6,116 nt of DNA from Kiritimatiellia bacterium. Its GTDB lineage: Bacteria > Verrucomicrobiota > Kiritimatiellia > RFP12 > UBA1067. The position numbers were made by a program, and so were the translations under genes. How positions within the stretch are numbered: position 1 is the stretch's first letter; each line of letters opens with the position of its first letter. Shown here in pieces: positions 1 through 6,116 of this stretch. The notes beneath the pieces are model-generated. The model did no database searches, had not been told where the DNA came from, and was given only the letters and a program-made list of their open reading frames with translations. The DNA lies in NCBI GenBank assembly GCA_024405255.1, contig JAKSOY010000250.1, positions 1 to 6,116 on the forward strand, in the 5' to 3' direction.

Positions 1-73
1 GTTCTTCGCGAAAAGTCACGGACGGAATGGACAAGACTCTCTTCAGAAACGATTTCGACAAACTTCTCGACAT
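1..73 (-). CDS. Possible start of a further leftward gene (partial, peptidase-like N-terminus)
   Basis: From ATG 73 a frame of 24 codons stays open to the left edge, starting M-S-R-S-L-S-K-S-F-L and continuing L-S-I-P-S-V-T-F-R-E-E. AAAGGA lies 9 nt before the ATG, an acceptable SD site. The 'L-S-I-P-S-V-...-E-E' pattern recalls the N-terminus of zinc aminopeptidases or carboxypeptidases of the M20/M28/M42 type, but this is far too little sequence to assign a family. A competing frame from ATG 83 (M-G-N-H-V-E-K-F-V) is also open to the edge and has the purine-rich AGAAAGG directly abutting its ATG, too close for a good site. The 73 start is preferred with low confidence. Confidence 0.35.
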   Translation of the reverse strand, partial: MSRSLSKSFLKRVLSIPSVTFREE

Positions 74-100
74 GGTTTCCCATCCTTTCTGCACTTAATA

Positions 101-196
101 TTACTCCCACCGCCAGAAGATCTCATAGAACGCATAGGAATAGGACGTCTTCTTCTCGTTGGCGTTCTTCTTCCCGGCGGAGAAGCGGATTGCCAT
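101..196 (-). CDS. Possible 31-residue ORF or gene remnant, unrecognised
   Basis: ATG at 196 to TAA at 101 encodes 31 residues, beginning M-A-I-R-F-S-A-G-K-K and ending F-W-R-W-E. It is lysine-rich at first and aromatic at the end. Its codon use is strongly coding-like: 26 of the 30 codons after the ATG end in G or C, whereas the overlapping alternative frames show no such bias. Against it: no SD site stands before the ATG, a perfect 5-bp hairpin occupies that spot (198-211), and an in-frame TAG lies five codons upstream. It could be a true small gene, the surviving 3' end of a larger decayed gene, or chance. I recognise no family, signal peptide or membrane segment. It lies 27 bp upstream of the possible gene start at 73 and about 125 bp downstream of the addA stop. 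Confidence 0.35.
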   Translation of the reverse strand: MAIRFSAGKKNANEKKTSYSYAFYEIFWRWE

Positions 197-197
197 A

Positions 198-211
198 TAG
201 GCTGATGCCTA
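198..211. repeat. Small perfect hairpin TAGGC-loop-GCCTA
   Basis: TAGGC TGAT GCCTA is a 5-bp perfect inverted repeat with a 4-nt loop. On the minus strand it ends one base before the ATG of the 31-codon ORF, exactly where an SD site would be expected. It has no U-run after it, so it is not a convincing intrinsic terminator. It may be chance, given its size. Confidence 0.3.
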
Positions 212-228
212 GAACACTGACAACTCGA

Positions 229-237
229 ATCATATCA
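229..237 (-). promoter_or_regulatory. Candidate extended -10 promoter element
   Basis: On the minus strand TGATATGAT matches an extended -10 (TGn followed by TATGAT, one base from TATAAT). No good -35 hexamer stands about 17 bp upstream. It lies between addA and the two small downstream ORFs and could give them a separate leftward transcript starting near 222. A nine-base match can occur by chance, so this is a candidate only. Confidence 0.22.
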
Positions 238-241
238 TTAG

Positions 242-264
242 GTTCCTTTCTACCATACAGGAAC
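242..264. repeat. Inverted repeat GTTCCT/AGGAAC downstream of addA
   Basis: GTTCCT (242-247) and AGGAAC (259-264) are perfect complements around an 11-nt loop, about 60 bp after the addA stop in the direction of transcription. The stem is short, the loop long and no T-run follows on the minus strand, so a terminator role is weak. No better terminator was found between addA and the left edge. Confidence 0.2.
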
Positions 265-322
265 TCTCCCAAGACAGCACTCTTACATCACTCCTTAAAG
301 CCGTACTTGATGCCCGCTAGAA

Positions 323-3300
323 TCAGATGCACATGCTTGCGCCGAGGGCTGTCGCGTTCTGCGCGAGCTTCACTTCCACCAGCTCACCTTGCGCTGGCAA
401 ATGCAGATAGACCTGACACGGCACTCCACAAGCCGTCAGAACGGCATTGCGATAAACCTCCTGCTGCGCCGCATAAGTCTTCACACAGGTCTCCGCGCTC
501 TGATTACTGATAACCTTATGGTCGATGATCACAAACGATCCGTCTTCTCTCTCGACCAGCACATCGATAAATCCCTCGGAAACCTGCCCGTTCGGATGCT
601 TGAAATGCATCGGGACCTCAGTATGAATTGACTTCGGCGACAGGGTATGACATATCCAATCCTTAAGCCGCTTACCCGCCGCCACCAACTCATCCGCCGA
701 CAACACGTTGGCTACGCCCCAACGCTCAACAAGCCCACGCGCAAGCGATTTGTCGTCCGTTCCAGGCACAGCGACGGCCATGTAAGCATGAAAACACTCA
801 CCAAGATCAGACGAATAGGATTCCTTTGTCAACGACATTCGAGCCGGAAGTTTCAACTCGTGCCCCCTTACGCCTGTCGAATCACCACCCTCAAGCGAAC
901 TCGGCGCGATGCGAGCTGGCGGATGAGAAACGAATTGCCCTGAGATATCATCCACCAGTCCGCAAGGCGTCACCCTATCATTGGATTCCTGCCGATCTGG
1001 CAACAGCTCCATTTCGACATCGAATTCTCGCTCGCAATCGCCGATCTTCCATTTCACACTTCCAGAGGGTTTCAAAAACCCCTGCATGAACAGCGGGGGT
1101 GTGGACAGTGCCTCCAACCAACCTATCTTGGGTTCGCCTTCCGGATTGTCGTTCCTCGTCTGCTTCTTAGCAAAGAATATCACCTCGTCCCGTGCTCGCG
1201 TCACGCCAACATACATCAGACGGCGCGCTTCTTCCATTTCGGCCGCAAGAACATCACGATGCAGATCGTCAAAAGCGGCAATGCCCCGATCTACGAACGG
1301 TCCCGTTTCATCCTTATGCTTCGCGGCAAATGGCGCCGGGACGTATTGAAGCGTCCTGCTGGCAAGAGGATTGGTGGCGTCAAATGTCCCACACTGGATC
1401 ACGCGGACTCCGAACGGAGACCCCTTCGGCAATTCGTCAAGAGACCCCAACACGACCACAGGCCATTCCAACCCCTTGGCCTTGTGGTAGGTCATCACCT
1501 GAATGCAATCGCCTCCGGCCGCCGAAGCGCCCTCTTTCTCCGACTCCGCAAAATACTGAATGAATCCGGACTGCGTCGCAGGGACTCCACGCAAACCGCA
1601 GTCCGACATGTACTCGCGGCAAAGATCACGCAGGGCTTCAAGCGTCGCCAACCCTTGTTCGCGGTTAAGTCCGCTACGAACATAATCCTCAATGCCGAAA
1701 GCGATGATCGCCCGCTCGAGCATTTCAAGCGGAGTCATGTTCTGCTCCGCATCTTCAAGCGCTTCCAGATCGACACCCGGGACATATCGCCGCAATATCT
1801 CGGCCGCGGCAGTGTCCTTCAACGAAAAAGCCCGCCGATACGCACACATTCCCAGGTAGGCGATCGGGTCTTTCTTCAGCTCGCCACCGCCCACCGACAC
1901 CGGCAACCCCTCCCGCTGAAGCGCCGTTGACATCTTGAAACACTCCTTGTTCGTTCGGAGCAAAATGGCAAGATCGCGGAATCTCCCCAGACGAGGCGCG
2001 TCTCCAGCAAACAACCGCTTCACGCGACCCGCCAGATCCGCGAACAAGGCATCGCCCGAATAGCGATAATCACCCTGCTTCTCCCAGACGCAAATTCGTC
2101 CACCCTGCCGTTCGGACTTCTGCGCCTCCGACGGGTCAAGACCCAATTGAACATCCGCCTTCTGAATGCTCGGAAAGGTCCTTGCAAACACCTCGTTGGA
2201 GAACTCAATCAGGTTCTTTCTGCTGCGCCAGGAATACGGCAGCGAAGACACCAAACTCTTCTCACCCTTCGCAACCCTCGCCCGATCTGCCGCCTCCACG
2301 CCATTCAGGATCTCTCCCATAAATGACGGGTCTGCGCCGCGGAAAGCATAAATCGACTGCTTGGGATCGCCGACCCAGACAGATCGCCCGACTATTTCGT
2401 TCAGTTTCAGGAATATCGCCAACTGAAGCGGGCTCGTATCCTGAAATTCATCAACCATAACGACTTTGACACGTTCCTTGATCGCCTTGCGCAATTCCGC
2501 GCCTTTGGAGGAATTCAGCAACCCAAGGACCTTTGCCTCCTGATCGACAAAATCCACCAGCCCAAACTCGCGCTTATACGCTTGGAACTTCTCAAGCCCC
2601 TCTTTTGCCAGCTCGAACAACTCCGTGATGTAGTCCACCACATCCTGCTGCAGGGCCGCCGAATGCAGCAAACGGGCGTCCAGTGACTGCCGAAGCGTCT
2701 CCATTGCCTGCTGAAGTTGGGGATTCTCCGTTCTTCTCGCGCTCGGATTCGTCTTGGAGAGTCGCAGCAACTCCTTCCATGCCGCACCTTCATATTCAGC
2801 CGCTACTACGCAAAAGACGCATAGCCCCTTGCCCAAACGACCGGCCACCGCAGTAGGATTCCCGTCGAACGCCTGTGCGACCTCTTTAATCTCTTCTATG
2901 TGCGGCGCAAGATCCTGCCTGACGCTCTCCAATGTCAACGAAGTGTCCGCACCATCGTAAATCTTCTTTGCGACAGCGATGGACTGCGCCTTGGCCTTTT
3001 CAAGGTCTTCGGCACCCAAGGCGTTCGACCGAGCTCCGTCTATCAAATCGCGGAGGACGGACATCCATCCGCTCATATCAAACCCAAGCCGCTCCCCCAG
3101 GGGAACAATCACATCTTGACGTGCTGAAATCGTCTCTCGCAACGCCCTGAAGAAGAACTCTTCGACATTTTCCTCCGGCAAAACCGTCATTGACGGACTC
3201 TCGCCCACATCAATGGCATAGTCGGAAAGGATTCTTCCGCAGACGCTGTCGACAGTACCGATAAGCGACTCTTCGACCTGCTGCGCCTCTTCGATCCGAT

Positions 3301-3493
3301 TGGCCTCAATCAGCTTCCGGCGAATACGGCTTTTCAGCTCGTTGGCCGCCTTGACGGTGAACGTCGTGGCCACGATGGAAGTGATCGGGATCTTCTCGCC
3401 AATGACGATCTCCTCGACGCGTTCCATCAATCGGAACGTCTTCCCCGATCCGGCGCTGGCCTTGATGAACTCCACATTGTCAAATGCGCTCAT
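323..3493 (-). CDS. addA: AddA/RecB-like UvrD-family helicase-nuclease
   Basis: A 1056-residue superfamily 1A helicase fused to a nuclease. Helicase motifs in order: Walker A A-S-A-G-S-G-K-T (12-19); motif Ia T-T-F-T-V-K-A-A (43-50); Ib G-T-V-D-S-V-C (79-85); Walker B V-D-E-F-Q-D-T-S (347-354); motif III G-D-P-K-Q-S-I-Y-A-F-R-G (375-386); IV S-W-R-S (421-424); V H-K-A-K-G-L-E-W (670-677); VI V-G-V-T-R-A-R (762-768). The C-terminal PD-(D/E)XK domain starts near I-A-P-S-S-L (862-867) and has G-E-C-F-H (H902), G-F-I-D (D977), I-I-D-H-K (D991, K993) and Q1010-x3-Y1014, so both activities look intact. Family role: the motor and 3'-strand nuclease of AddAB, which unwinds and trims broken DNA ends and loads RecA. 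The length is somewhat below Bacillus AddA (about 1,230) and nearer RecB-like proteins of other phyla. The ATG at 3493 is chosen: GGAGGT lies 5 nt upstream and ATG overlaps the addB stop as ATGA. A GTG at 3526 would add 11 unconvincing residues. The helicase start resembles RecB, so 'RecB-like' is an acceptable alternative name. Confidence 0.93.
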   Translation of the reverse strand: MSAFDNVEFIKASAGSGKTFRLMERVEEIVIGEKIPITSIVATTFTVKAANELKSRIRRKLIEANRIEEAQQVEESLIGTVDSVCGRILSDYAIDVGESPSMTVLPEENVEEFFFRALRETISARQDVIVPLGERLGFDMSGWMSVLRDLIDGARSNALGAEDLEKAKAQSIAVAKKIYDGADTSLTLESVRQDLAPHIEEIKEVAQAFDGNPTAVAGRLGKGLCVFCVVAAEYEGAAWKELLRLSKTNPSARRTENPQLQQAMETLRQSLDARLLHSAALQQDVVDYITELFELAKEGLEKFQAYKREFGLVDFVDQEAKVLGLLNSSKGAELRKAIKERVKVVMVDEFQDTSPLQLAIFLKLNEIVGRSVWVGDPKQSIYAFRGADPSFMGEILNGVEAADRARVAKGEKSLVSSLPYSWRSRKNLIEFSNEVFARTFPSIQKADVQLGLDPSEAQKSERQGGRICVWEKQGDYRYSGDALFADLAGRVKRLFAGDAPRLGRFRDLAILLRTNKECFKMSTALQREGLPVSVGGGELKKDPIAYLGMCAYRRAFSLKDTAAAEILRRYVPGVDLEALEDAEQNMTPLEMLERAIIAFGIEDYVRSGLNREQGLATLEALRDLCREYMSDCGLRGVPATQSGFIQYFAESEKEGASAAGGDCIQVMTYHKAKGLEWPVVVLGSLDELPKGSPFGVRVIQCGTFDATNPLASRTLQYVPAPFAAKHKDETGPFVDRGIAAFDDLHRDVLAAEMEEARRLMYVGVTRARDEVIFFAKKQTRNDNPEGEPKIGWLEALSTPPLFMQGFLKPSGSVKWKIGDCEREFDVEMELLPDRQESNDRVTPCGLVDDISGQFVSHPPARIAPSSLEGGDSTGVRGHELKLPARMSLTKESYSSDLGECFHAYMAVAVPGTDDKSLARGLVERWGVANVLSADELVAAGKRLKDWICHTLSPKSIHTEVPMHFKHPNGQVSEGFIDVLVEREDGSFVIIDHKVISNQSAETCVKTYAAQQEVYRNAVLTACGVPCQVYLHLPAQGELVEVKLAQNATALGASMCI

Positions 3494-5814
3494 TCCGCAC
3501 CTCCCTCTTCCCACAGCTTCCCGCACAGCGCCTTATAATCGCAATAGCGGCATCCGGCATGCACGTCGATCTCCAATCCCTGCGCTTTTGCCGCTTGCTG
3601 ACGGAGCGTCTTCTTCTCGGCCGAGAGATAGCCGTCGAGGCCGATGTCTATGGCCTTGGACAGCAATCCCGACCGCATGTCCGAAATGCGCTTCTGATAT
3701 GTCGTCTGGGCCCGCTCCCAGACCTTTGCGTTGTCCTGGATGTTCTCCACGAACTTTTCATTCGGGAAAAGATAATATCCACTTTTCGCCCCGAAGCCGC
3801 CAAGCCAATCGTATGCCGCAAGCTGGACGCTTGTCCCCTCCTTGACCTTTTCGGCATAGTCTTTCCGCGTCGACCATTTGAAGTCAAAAATATGCCGTCG
3901 CCCGTCCGCATCCTCCAAGATCAGGTCTGCTTTCCCCGTGAACGGCACCCCGCAGAAGTCCTTTTTAAGAAACTCGAACTCGGAAGCGACTGGCCGCAAC
4001 CCCCTCTCCTCCATCAGTCTCCACAATGTCTTCACACTCGACAGCAACTGCGCCTTGAAGCTTTCTCGTTCCAACTTCCTGTCGGGTTCCGCAAACTCGG
4101 GGATTACGCCATCGCAGAGCGACTCAAAAATCGCGCTGAACCGTTCGGTCACATCAGCCACGCTTGCGGTTCCGCCCTTGACGAGCTCTTCGACCATCCT
4201 GTGCGCCATGTTTCCTTGCCGCGTCTTCGTGGTCTCACTTTTCGCGGCTTCGGACGGCACCAGCCCGAGATGGTATTTATGATACCACTGGAACGGACAG
4301 GACAACAGCGATTCCAGTTGCGTTGGACTGAGCGACCGAGGCGCGAGACCCGAATCCGGCTCGATCCTGTACTCATCTGCGAACTTTGGACGGTGCGCCG
4401 TTGCGTTCTTCAGCTTAATGCTGCGACCGGCCAAGGACCAGACGCCGTCGACGATCAGATCGCTGTTGCACATCTCAAGGTCCTTCGCCTCCTTTCCGGC
4501 TTTCTTGAGCAGCATGTCATAGAGCGGATGAACCCCTGCGGCATCGCCAGAAATCCTATCCGGCACAAACAGGACGAGCTGCCCACGTATCAATGAAAGG
4601 CACCGTTCCCAGGACTTCAGCTCACGGGCATTCTGACGCGCCCGCTCGTCATCGATCAAGAGCTTCCCCGCCTCGGTGATTCCCAATACGTCCTTCTCCT
4701 CCTTGCGGCAGATTAACCCGGAAGATCTGCCCGTCGGCACAAATGGAGACCAAAGGGCGACATCCACCTCATCCACCATCTCTGCCGGGGACCTCAAAAA
4801 GGACACCTCCCCCAGCTCATGCACAGAATACGGACATCTGGCACCCTCTCCAACGATCATCTGGACCATTCGCCACAAAGCGGACCGACGGATCGTCGTC
4901 TTATCCACTAACTGTGCCCTAAGCGCAGAGACATGGGAAGCGGCCAGCTTCGAAATCGGATTGCGCTCAATGTCCTTCCTGAGTTCTGACGAGACACTCT
5001 CAAGTACCGCAATCAAATCCGCGACAGCGAACTCATCACCTCGCGTACGCCCGTATTCGGAGAGCGCCCCGATCAGCGCTTGGATCGCCTTCCGCTCGCG
5101 CGAAGGATCCGACACCCCGAACGTCGGCAAGCCAAAGCGTCGAAGTTCTGCGTCGAGCACCTGAGTATCGCCCTCGGAGATGACCGCGATCCGTTCTTCG
5201 CCTCCAGCAGACAGATAGCGCGCGACATCACGTGAGAGCGCGATGTCATTCACGCCCTTGATGACCGTGACCTGCGGCATTTCCTGTTTCACCTCGGGCT
5301 GAAGCACATGCCACCCGTCAAAGCAAGCGCAGAAAATCTTGCGCCAGATCAACGGCAAGTCTTCGTAAGCGTCAACCAGGATCAACGCGTGGGGCAGCTT
5401 CCGCTTCGCTTCCGCGACGATCCGCGCAAGCCGGTCCGCCATCCCCATCGGCAAATTCGGCCCCGCCGCCTCGATCTTCGCAAGCGCGGCGAAACGTACC
5501 GATTCCCCCGTGCGCTTGAAATCCCAGCCCAATGTCACCAGCTCGTCACGCCAAGACAGCAAGGTGCCAGCCGTACTCCAAGGATCGACCGCAAAACTAT
5601 CCCGACACCATTCGCAGTTCGCGGCGTCGATCTTCCTTGCGTAGGCGTCGATGCGCTCAAAATCCGAAATCGCCTTCCCGTTCAACGCATAGCGCGTCTC
5701 GAGGAACTTCAGCATCCCCAATGGCCCGCACGTGATTTCCCCGACCGAGGTCCCGCCCGAACGCCGAGCGCCATCGATCCCCATCCCGAAAGTAATCTTC
5801 AATCCATCAAACAT
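3490..5814 (-). CDS. addB: AddB-like PD-(D/E)XK nuclease subunit with Fe-S cluster, compact form
   Basis: A 774-residue protein. The C-terminal nuclease domain (about 489-774) begins with L-S-P-T-Q-L-E and C-P-F (C506). It then has G-N-M-A-H (H538), F-T-G-K-A-D (D630), F-D-F-K (D644, K646) and Q664-x3-Y668, and ends with C755-x2-C758-x5-C764. These are the RecB-family nuclease residues plus the four cysteines of the AddB/Cas4-type 4Fe-4S cluster. The N-terminal part (1-488) has the W-R-D-E-L segment at 88-92 and a degenerate helicase-like core: I-L-V-D-A-Y-E-D in the Walker B position, and an I-A-V-I-S stretch. No P-loop is present; the glycine-rich R-R-S-G-G-T near the start lacks the G-K-T/S. 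At 774 residues it is far shorter than Bacillus AddB (about 1,160). Expected role: the inactive-motor partner of AddA in cytosolic double-strand-break resection. The ATG at 5814 is preferred over an in-frame TTG at 5820, because GGGAGA ends 6 nt before it. The 3' end overlaps addA by 4 bp. A solitary AddB-like nuclease of other function is less likely, given the neighbouring addA. Confidence 0.88.
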   Translation of the reverse strand: MFDGLKITFGMGIDGARRSGGTSVGEITCGPLGMLKFLETRYALNGKAISDFERIDAYARKIDAANCEWCRDSFAVDPWSTAGTLLSWRDELVTLGWDFKRTGESVRFAALAKIEAAGPNLPMGMADRLARIVAEAKRKLPHALILVDAYEDLPLIWRKIFCACFDGWHVLQPEVKQEMPQVTVIKGVNDIALSRDVARYLSAGGEERIAVISEGDTQVLDAELRRFGLPTFGVSDPSRERKAIQALIGALSEYGRTRGDEFAVADLIAVLESVSSELRKDIERNPISKLAASHVSALRAQLVDKTTIRRSALWRMVQMIVGEGARCPYSVHELGEVSFLRSPAEMVDEVDVALWSPFVPTGRSSGLICRKEEKDVLGITEAGKLLIDDERARQNARELKSWERCLSLIRGQLVLFVPDRISGDAAGVHPLYDMLLKKAGKEAKDLEMCNSDLIVDGVWSLAGRSIKLKNATAHRPKFADEYRIEPDSGLAPRSLSPTQLESLLSCPFQWYHKYHLGLVPSEAAKSETTKTRQGNMAHRMVEELVKGGTASVADVTERFSAIFESLCDGVIPEFAEPDRKLERESFKAQLLSSVKTLWRLMEERGLRPVASEFEFLKKDFCGVPFTGKADLILEDADGRRHIFDFKWSTRKDYAEKVKEGTSVQLAAYDWLGGFGAKSGYYLFPNEKFVENIQDNAKVWERAQTTYQKRISDMRSGLLSKAIDIGLDGYLSAEKKTLRQQAAKAQGLEIDVHAGCRYCDYKALCGKLWEEGGAE
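3499..3504 (-). promoter_or_regulatory. Ribosome binding site of addA inside the addB 3' end
   Basis: On the minus strand GGAGGT stands 5 nt before the ATG at 3493 and lies within the last codons of addB (those for Glu-Gly-Gly-Ala-Glu). It is a near-perfect SD site and decides the addA start in favour of 3493 over the upstream GTG. With the ATGA stop-start overlap it supports translational coupling of the two subunits. Confidence 0.85.
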
Positions 5815-5820
5815 TCTCAA

Positions 5821-5826
5821 TCTCCC
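5821..5826 (-). promoter_or_regulatory. Ribosome binding site of addB
   Basis: GGGAGA on the minus strand ends 6 nt before ATG 5814 and shares its first base with the TAG stop of the HD-domain gene. The spacing fits the ATG and not the TTG at 5820, which would touch the site. The packing leaves no room for a promoter between the two genes except inside the HD coding region. Confidence 0.7.
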
Positions 5827-6116
5827 TATTTCGTCTCAACAATATGCGCCGCGAGTCCGTCTGCGGCAATGAGAATCGCGAGAAGCGGACATTTCGCGCC
5901 CGCGGCGGTGAAGCTAGCCCGGGCCTCCGGACTGTCCGCGATGTCAAAGCCACCCATGTGCCAGCGGATCGCCAGCATCTCGTCATCAGTAAGGTCGAGT
6001 CCCCAGCGTAAAAGCCGCATCACGGACTTCTCACCATGTCCCATCGGAAAGTCGGAATAGTCAACGCCGTAGGTCTTGTACTTCTCCCACTTGCCGTCCT
6101 TGTCCTTGCGGAACTT
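5826..6116 (-). CDS. HD-domain phosphohydrolase, C-terminal part (5' end outside window)
   Basis: This is the last 96 codons of a leftward gene, open to the right edge of the window and ending in TAG. Seen: a G-H-G-E-K-S segment (24 residues before it are visible), an I-R-W-H-M-G-G-F segment about 20 residues later, and near the end A-A-D-G followed by a helix. This order of His, His and Asp is what remains of an HD-type metal site; the leading His and the His-Asp pair would lie in the missing N-terminal part. Known: HD proteins are metal-dependent phosphohydrolases, often acting on nucleotides, and proteins with this GHGEKS...RWHMGGF arrangement are common as small cytosolic 'HD domain' or 'hydrolase' entries in gut bacteria and their phages. 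The substrate cannot be told. The stop codon lies 11 bp before the next ATG and overlaps that gene's SD site, so it is probably cotranscribed with addB-addA. An internal ATG at 6044 exists, but the reading frame and family similarity continue upstream of it, so it is not the start. Confidence 0.85.
   Translation of the reverse strand, partial: KFRKDKDGKWEKYKTYGVDYSDFPMGHGEKSVMRLLRWGLDLTDDEMLAIRWHMGGFDIADSPEARASFTAAGAKCPLLAILIAADGLAAHIVETK

Larger units (their letters stand above)
212..322. other. Post-addA spacer, no gene recognised
   Basis: This stretch after the addA stop looks poorer in GC than the flanking genes. It holds an SD-like AAGGAG (291-296, minus strand) followed 2 nt later by an immediate ATG-TAA start-stop, and by a 16-codon GTG frame (280-230) with no protein-like character. 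It also holds the weak inverted repeat at 242-264 and the extended -10-like element at 229-237. I see no RNA gene and no strong terminator. Confidence 0.5.

Noticed and set aside
123..233. 36-codon minus-strand frame from ATG 233 overlapping the 31-codon ORF
   Set aside because: Its codon third positions are not GC-biased, its product is an Arg/Glu run without family likeness, and the overlapping frame has the better codon signal.
1259..1930. 223-codon plus-strand frame opposite addA
   Set aside because: It is antisense to the conserved helicase motifs V and VI, and its Arg/His-rich product resembles no family.
3494..3526. GTG start at 3526 for addA
   Set aside because: The extra 11 residues lie inside addB's last codons, and the ATG at 3493 has a near-perfect SD site at 5 nt.
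3484..4596. 370-codon open frame on the plus strand, opposite addB
   Set aside because: It lies wholly antisense to a strongly supported addB with intact catalytic and Fe-S motifs, begins inside the addA/addB junction, and its product shows no recognisable domain. Long antisense frames are common opposite GC-biased genes.
5755..5800. Glycine-rich segment near the AddB N-terminus as a Walker A motif
   Set aside because: The segment R-R-S-G-G-T lacks the required G-K-T/S lysine, so it is not an ATP-binding P-loop.
5308..6060. 250-codon plus-strand frame spanning the addB/HD junction
   Set aside because: It is antisense to two supported genes, has low-complexity Arg/Pro/Ser composition and no domain. 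It is a codon-bias shadow.
1..6116. New defence island or mobile element
   Set aside because: No integrase, transposase, terminal repeats, methyltransferase or toxin was found. The cluster fits an AddAB repair operon.

Overview
The window carries one leftward (minus-strand) gene cluster: the 3' end of an HD-domain phosphohydrolase gene, then a compact AddB-like Fe-S nuclease gene, then an AddA/RecB-like helicase-nuclease gene. After these come about 320 bp of weakly coding sequence in which another leftward gene may begin at the left edge. No tRNA, rRNA, CRISPR array, insertion sequence or convincing long repeat was seen.

The organism cannot be fixed from the sequence. The coding DNA is moderately GC-rich, starts are preceded by Shine-Dalgarno (SD) sites, and the two recombination genes are of the AddAB type rather than RecBCD (no RecD partner lies between or beside them in the window). 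The RecB-flavoured helicase start, the very short AddB and the HD protein type suggest an anaerobic or gut bacterium, perhaps from the Verrucomicrobiota/Kiritimatiellota/Lentisphaerota or Bacteroidota side. This is a family-resemblance guess only.

Layout from the upstream end (right) to the downstream end (left): HD-domain protein, C-terminal 96 residues, 6116-5826; 11 bp gap; addB-like, 5814-3490; 4-bp ATGA overlap; addA-like, 3493-323; then 1-322 with a possible 31-codon ORF (196-101), a small hairpin, an extended -10-like element and the first 24 codons of a possible further gene (73-1).

Function: AddA supplies a superfamily 1A ATP-driven helicase motor plus a RecB-type nuclease domain. 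AddB supplies a second nuclease held together by a four-cysteine Fe-S cluster. In known AddAB enzymes the complex unwinds and resects double-strand breaks and prepares 3' tails for RecA, and it also degrades foreign linear DNA. The ATGA overlap with an SD site inside the end of addB suggests translational coupling and balanced subunit production. The upstream HD protein is probably cotranscribed, but its role in repair is unproven. The window is best read as a conserved housekeeping repair operon with a strikingly reduced AddB, not as a clearly new system.
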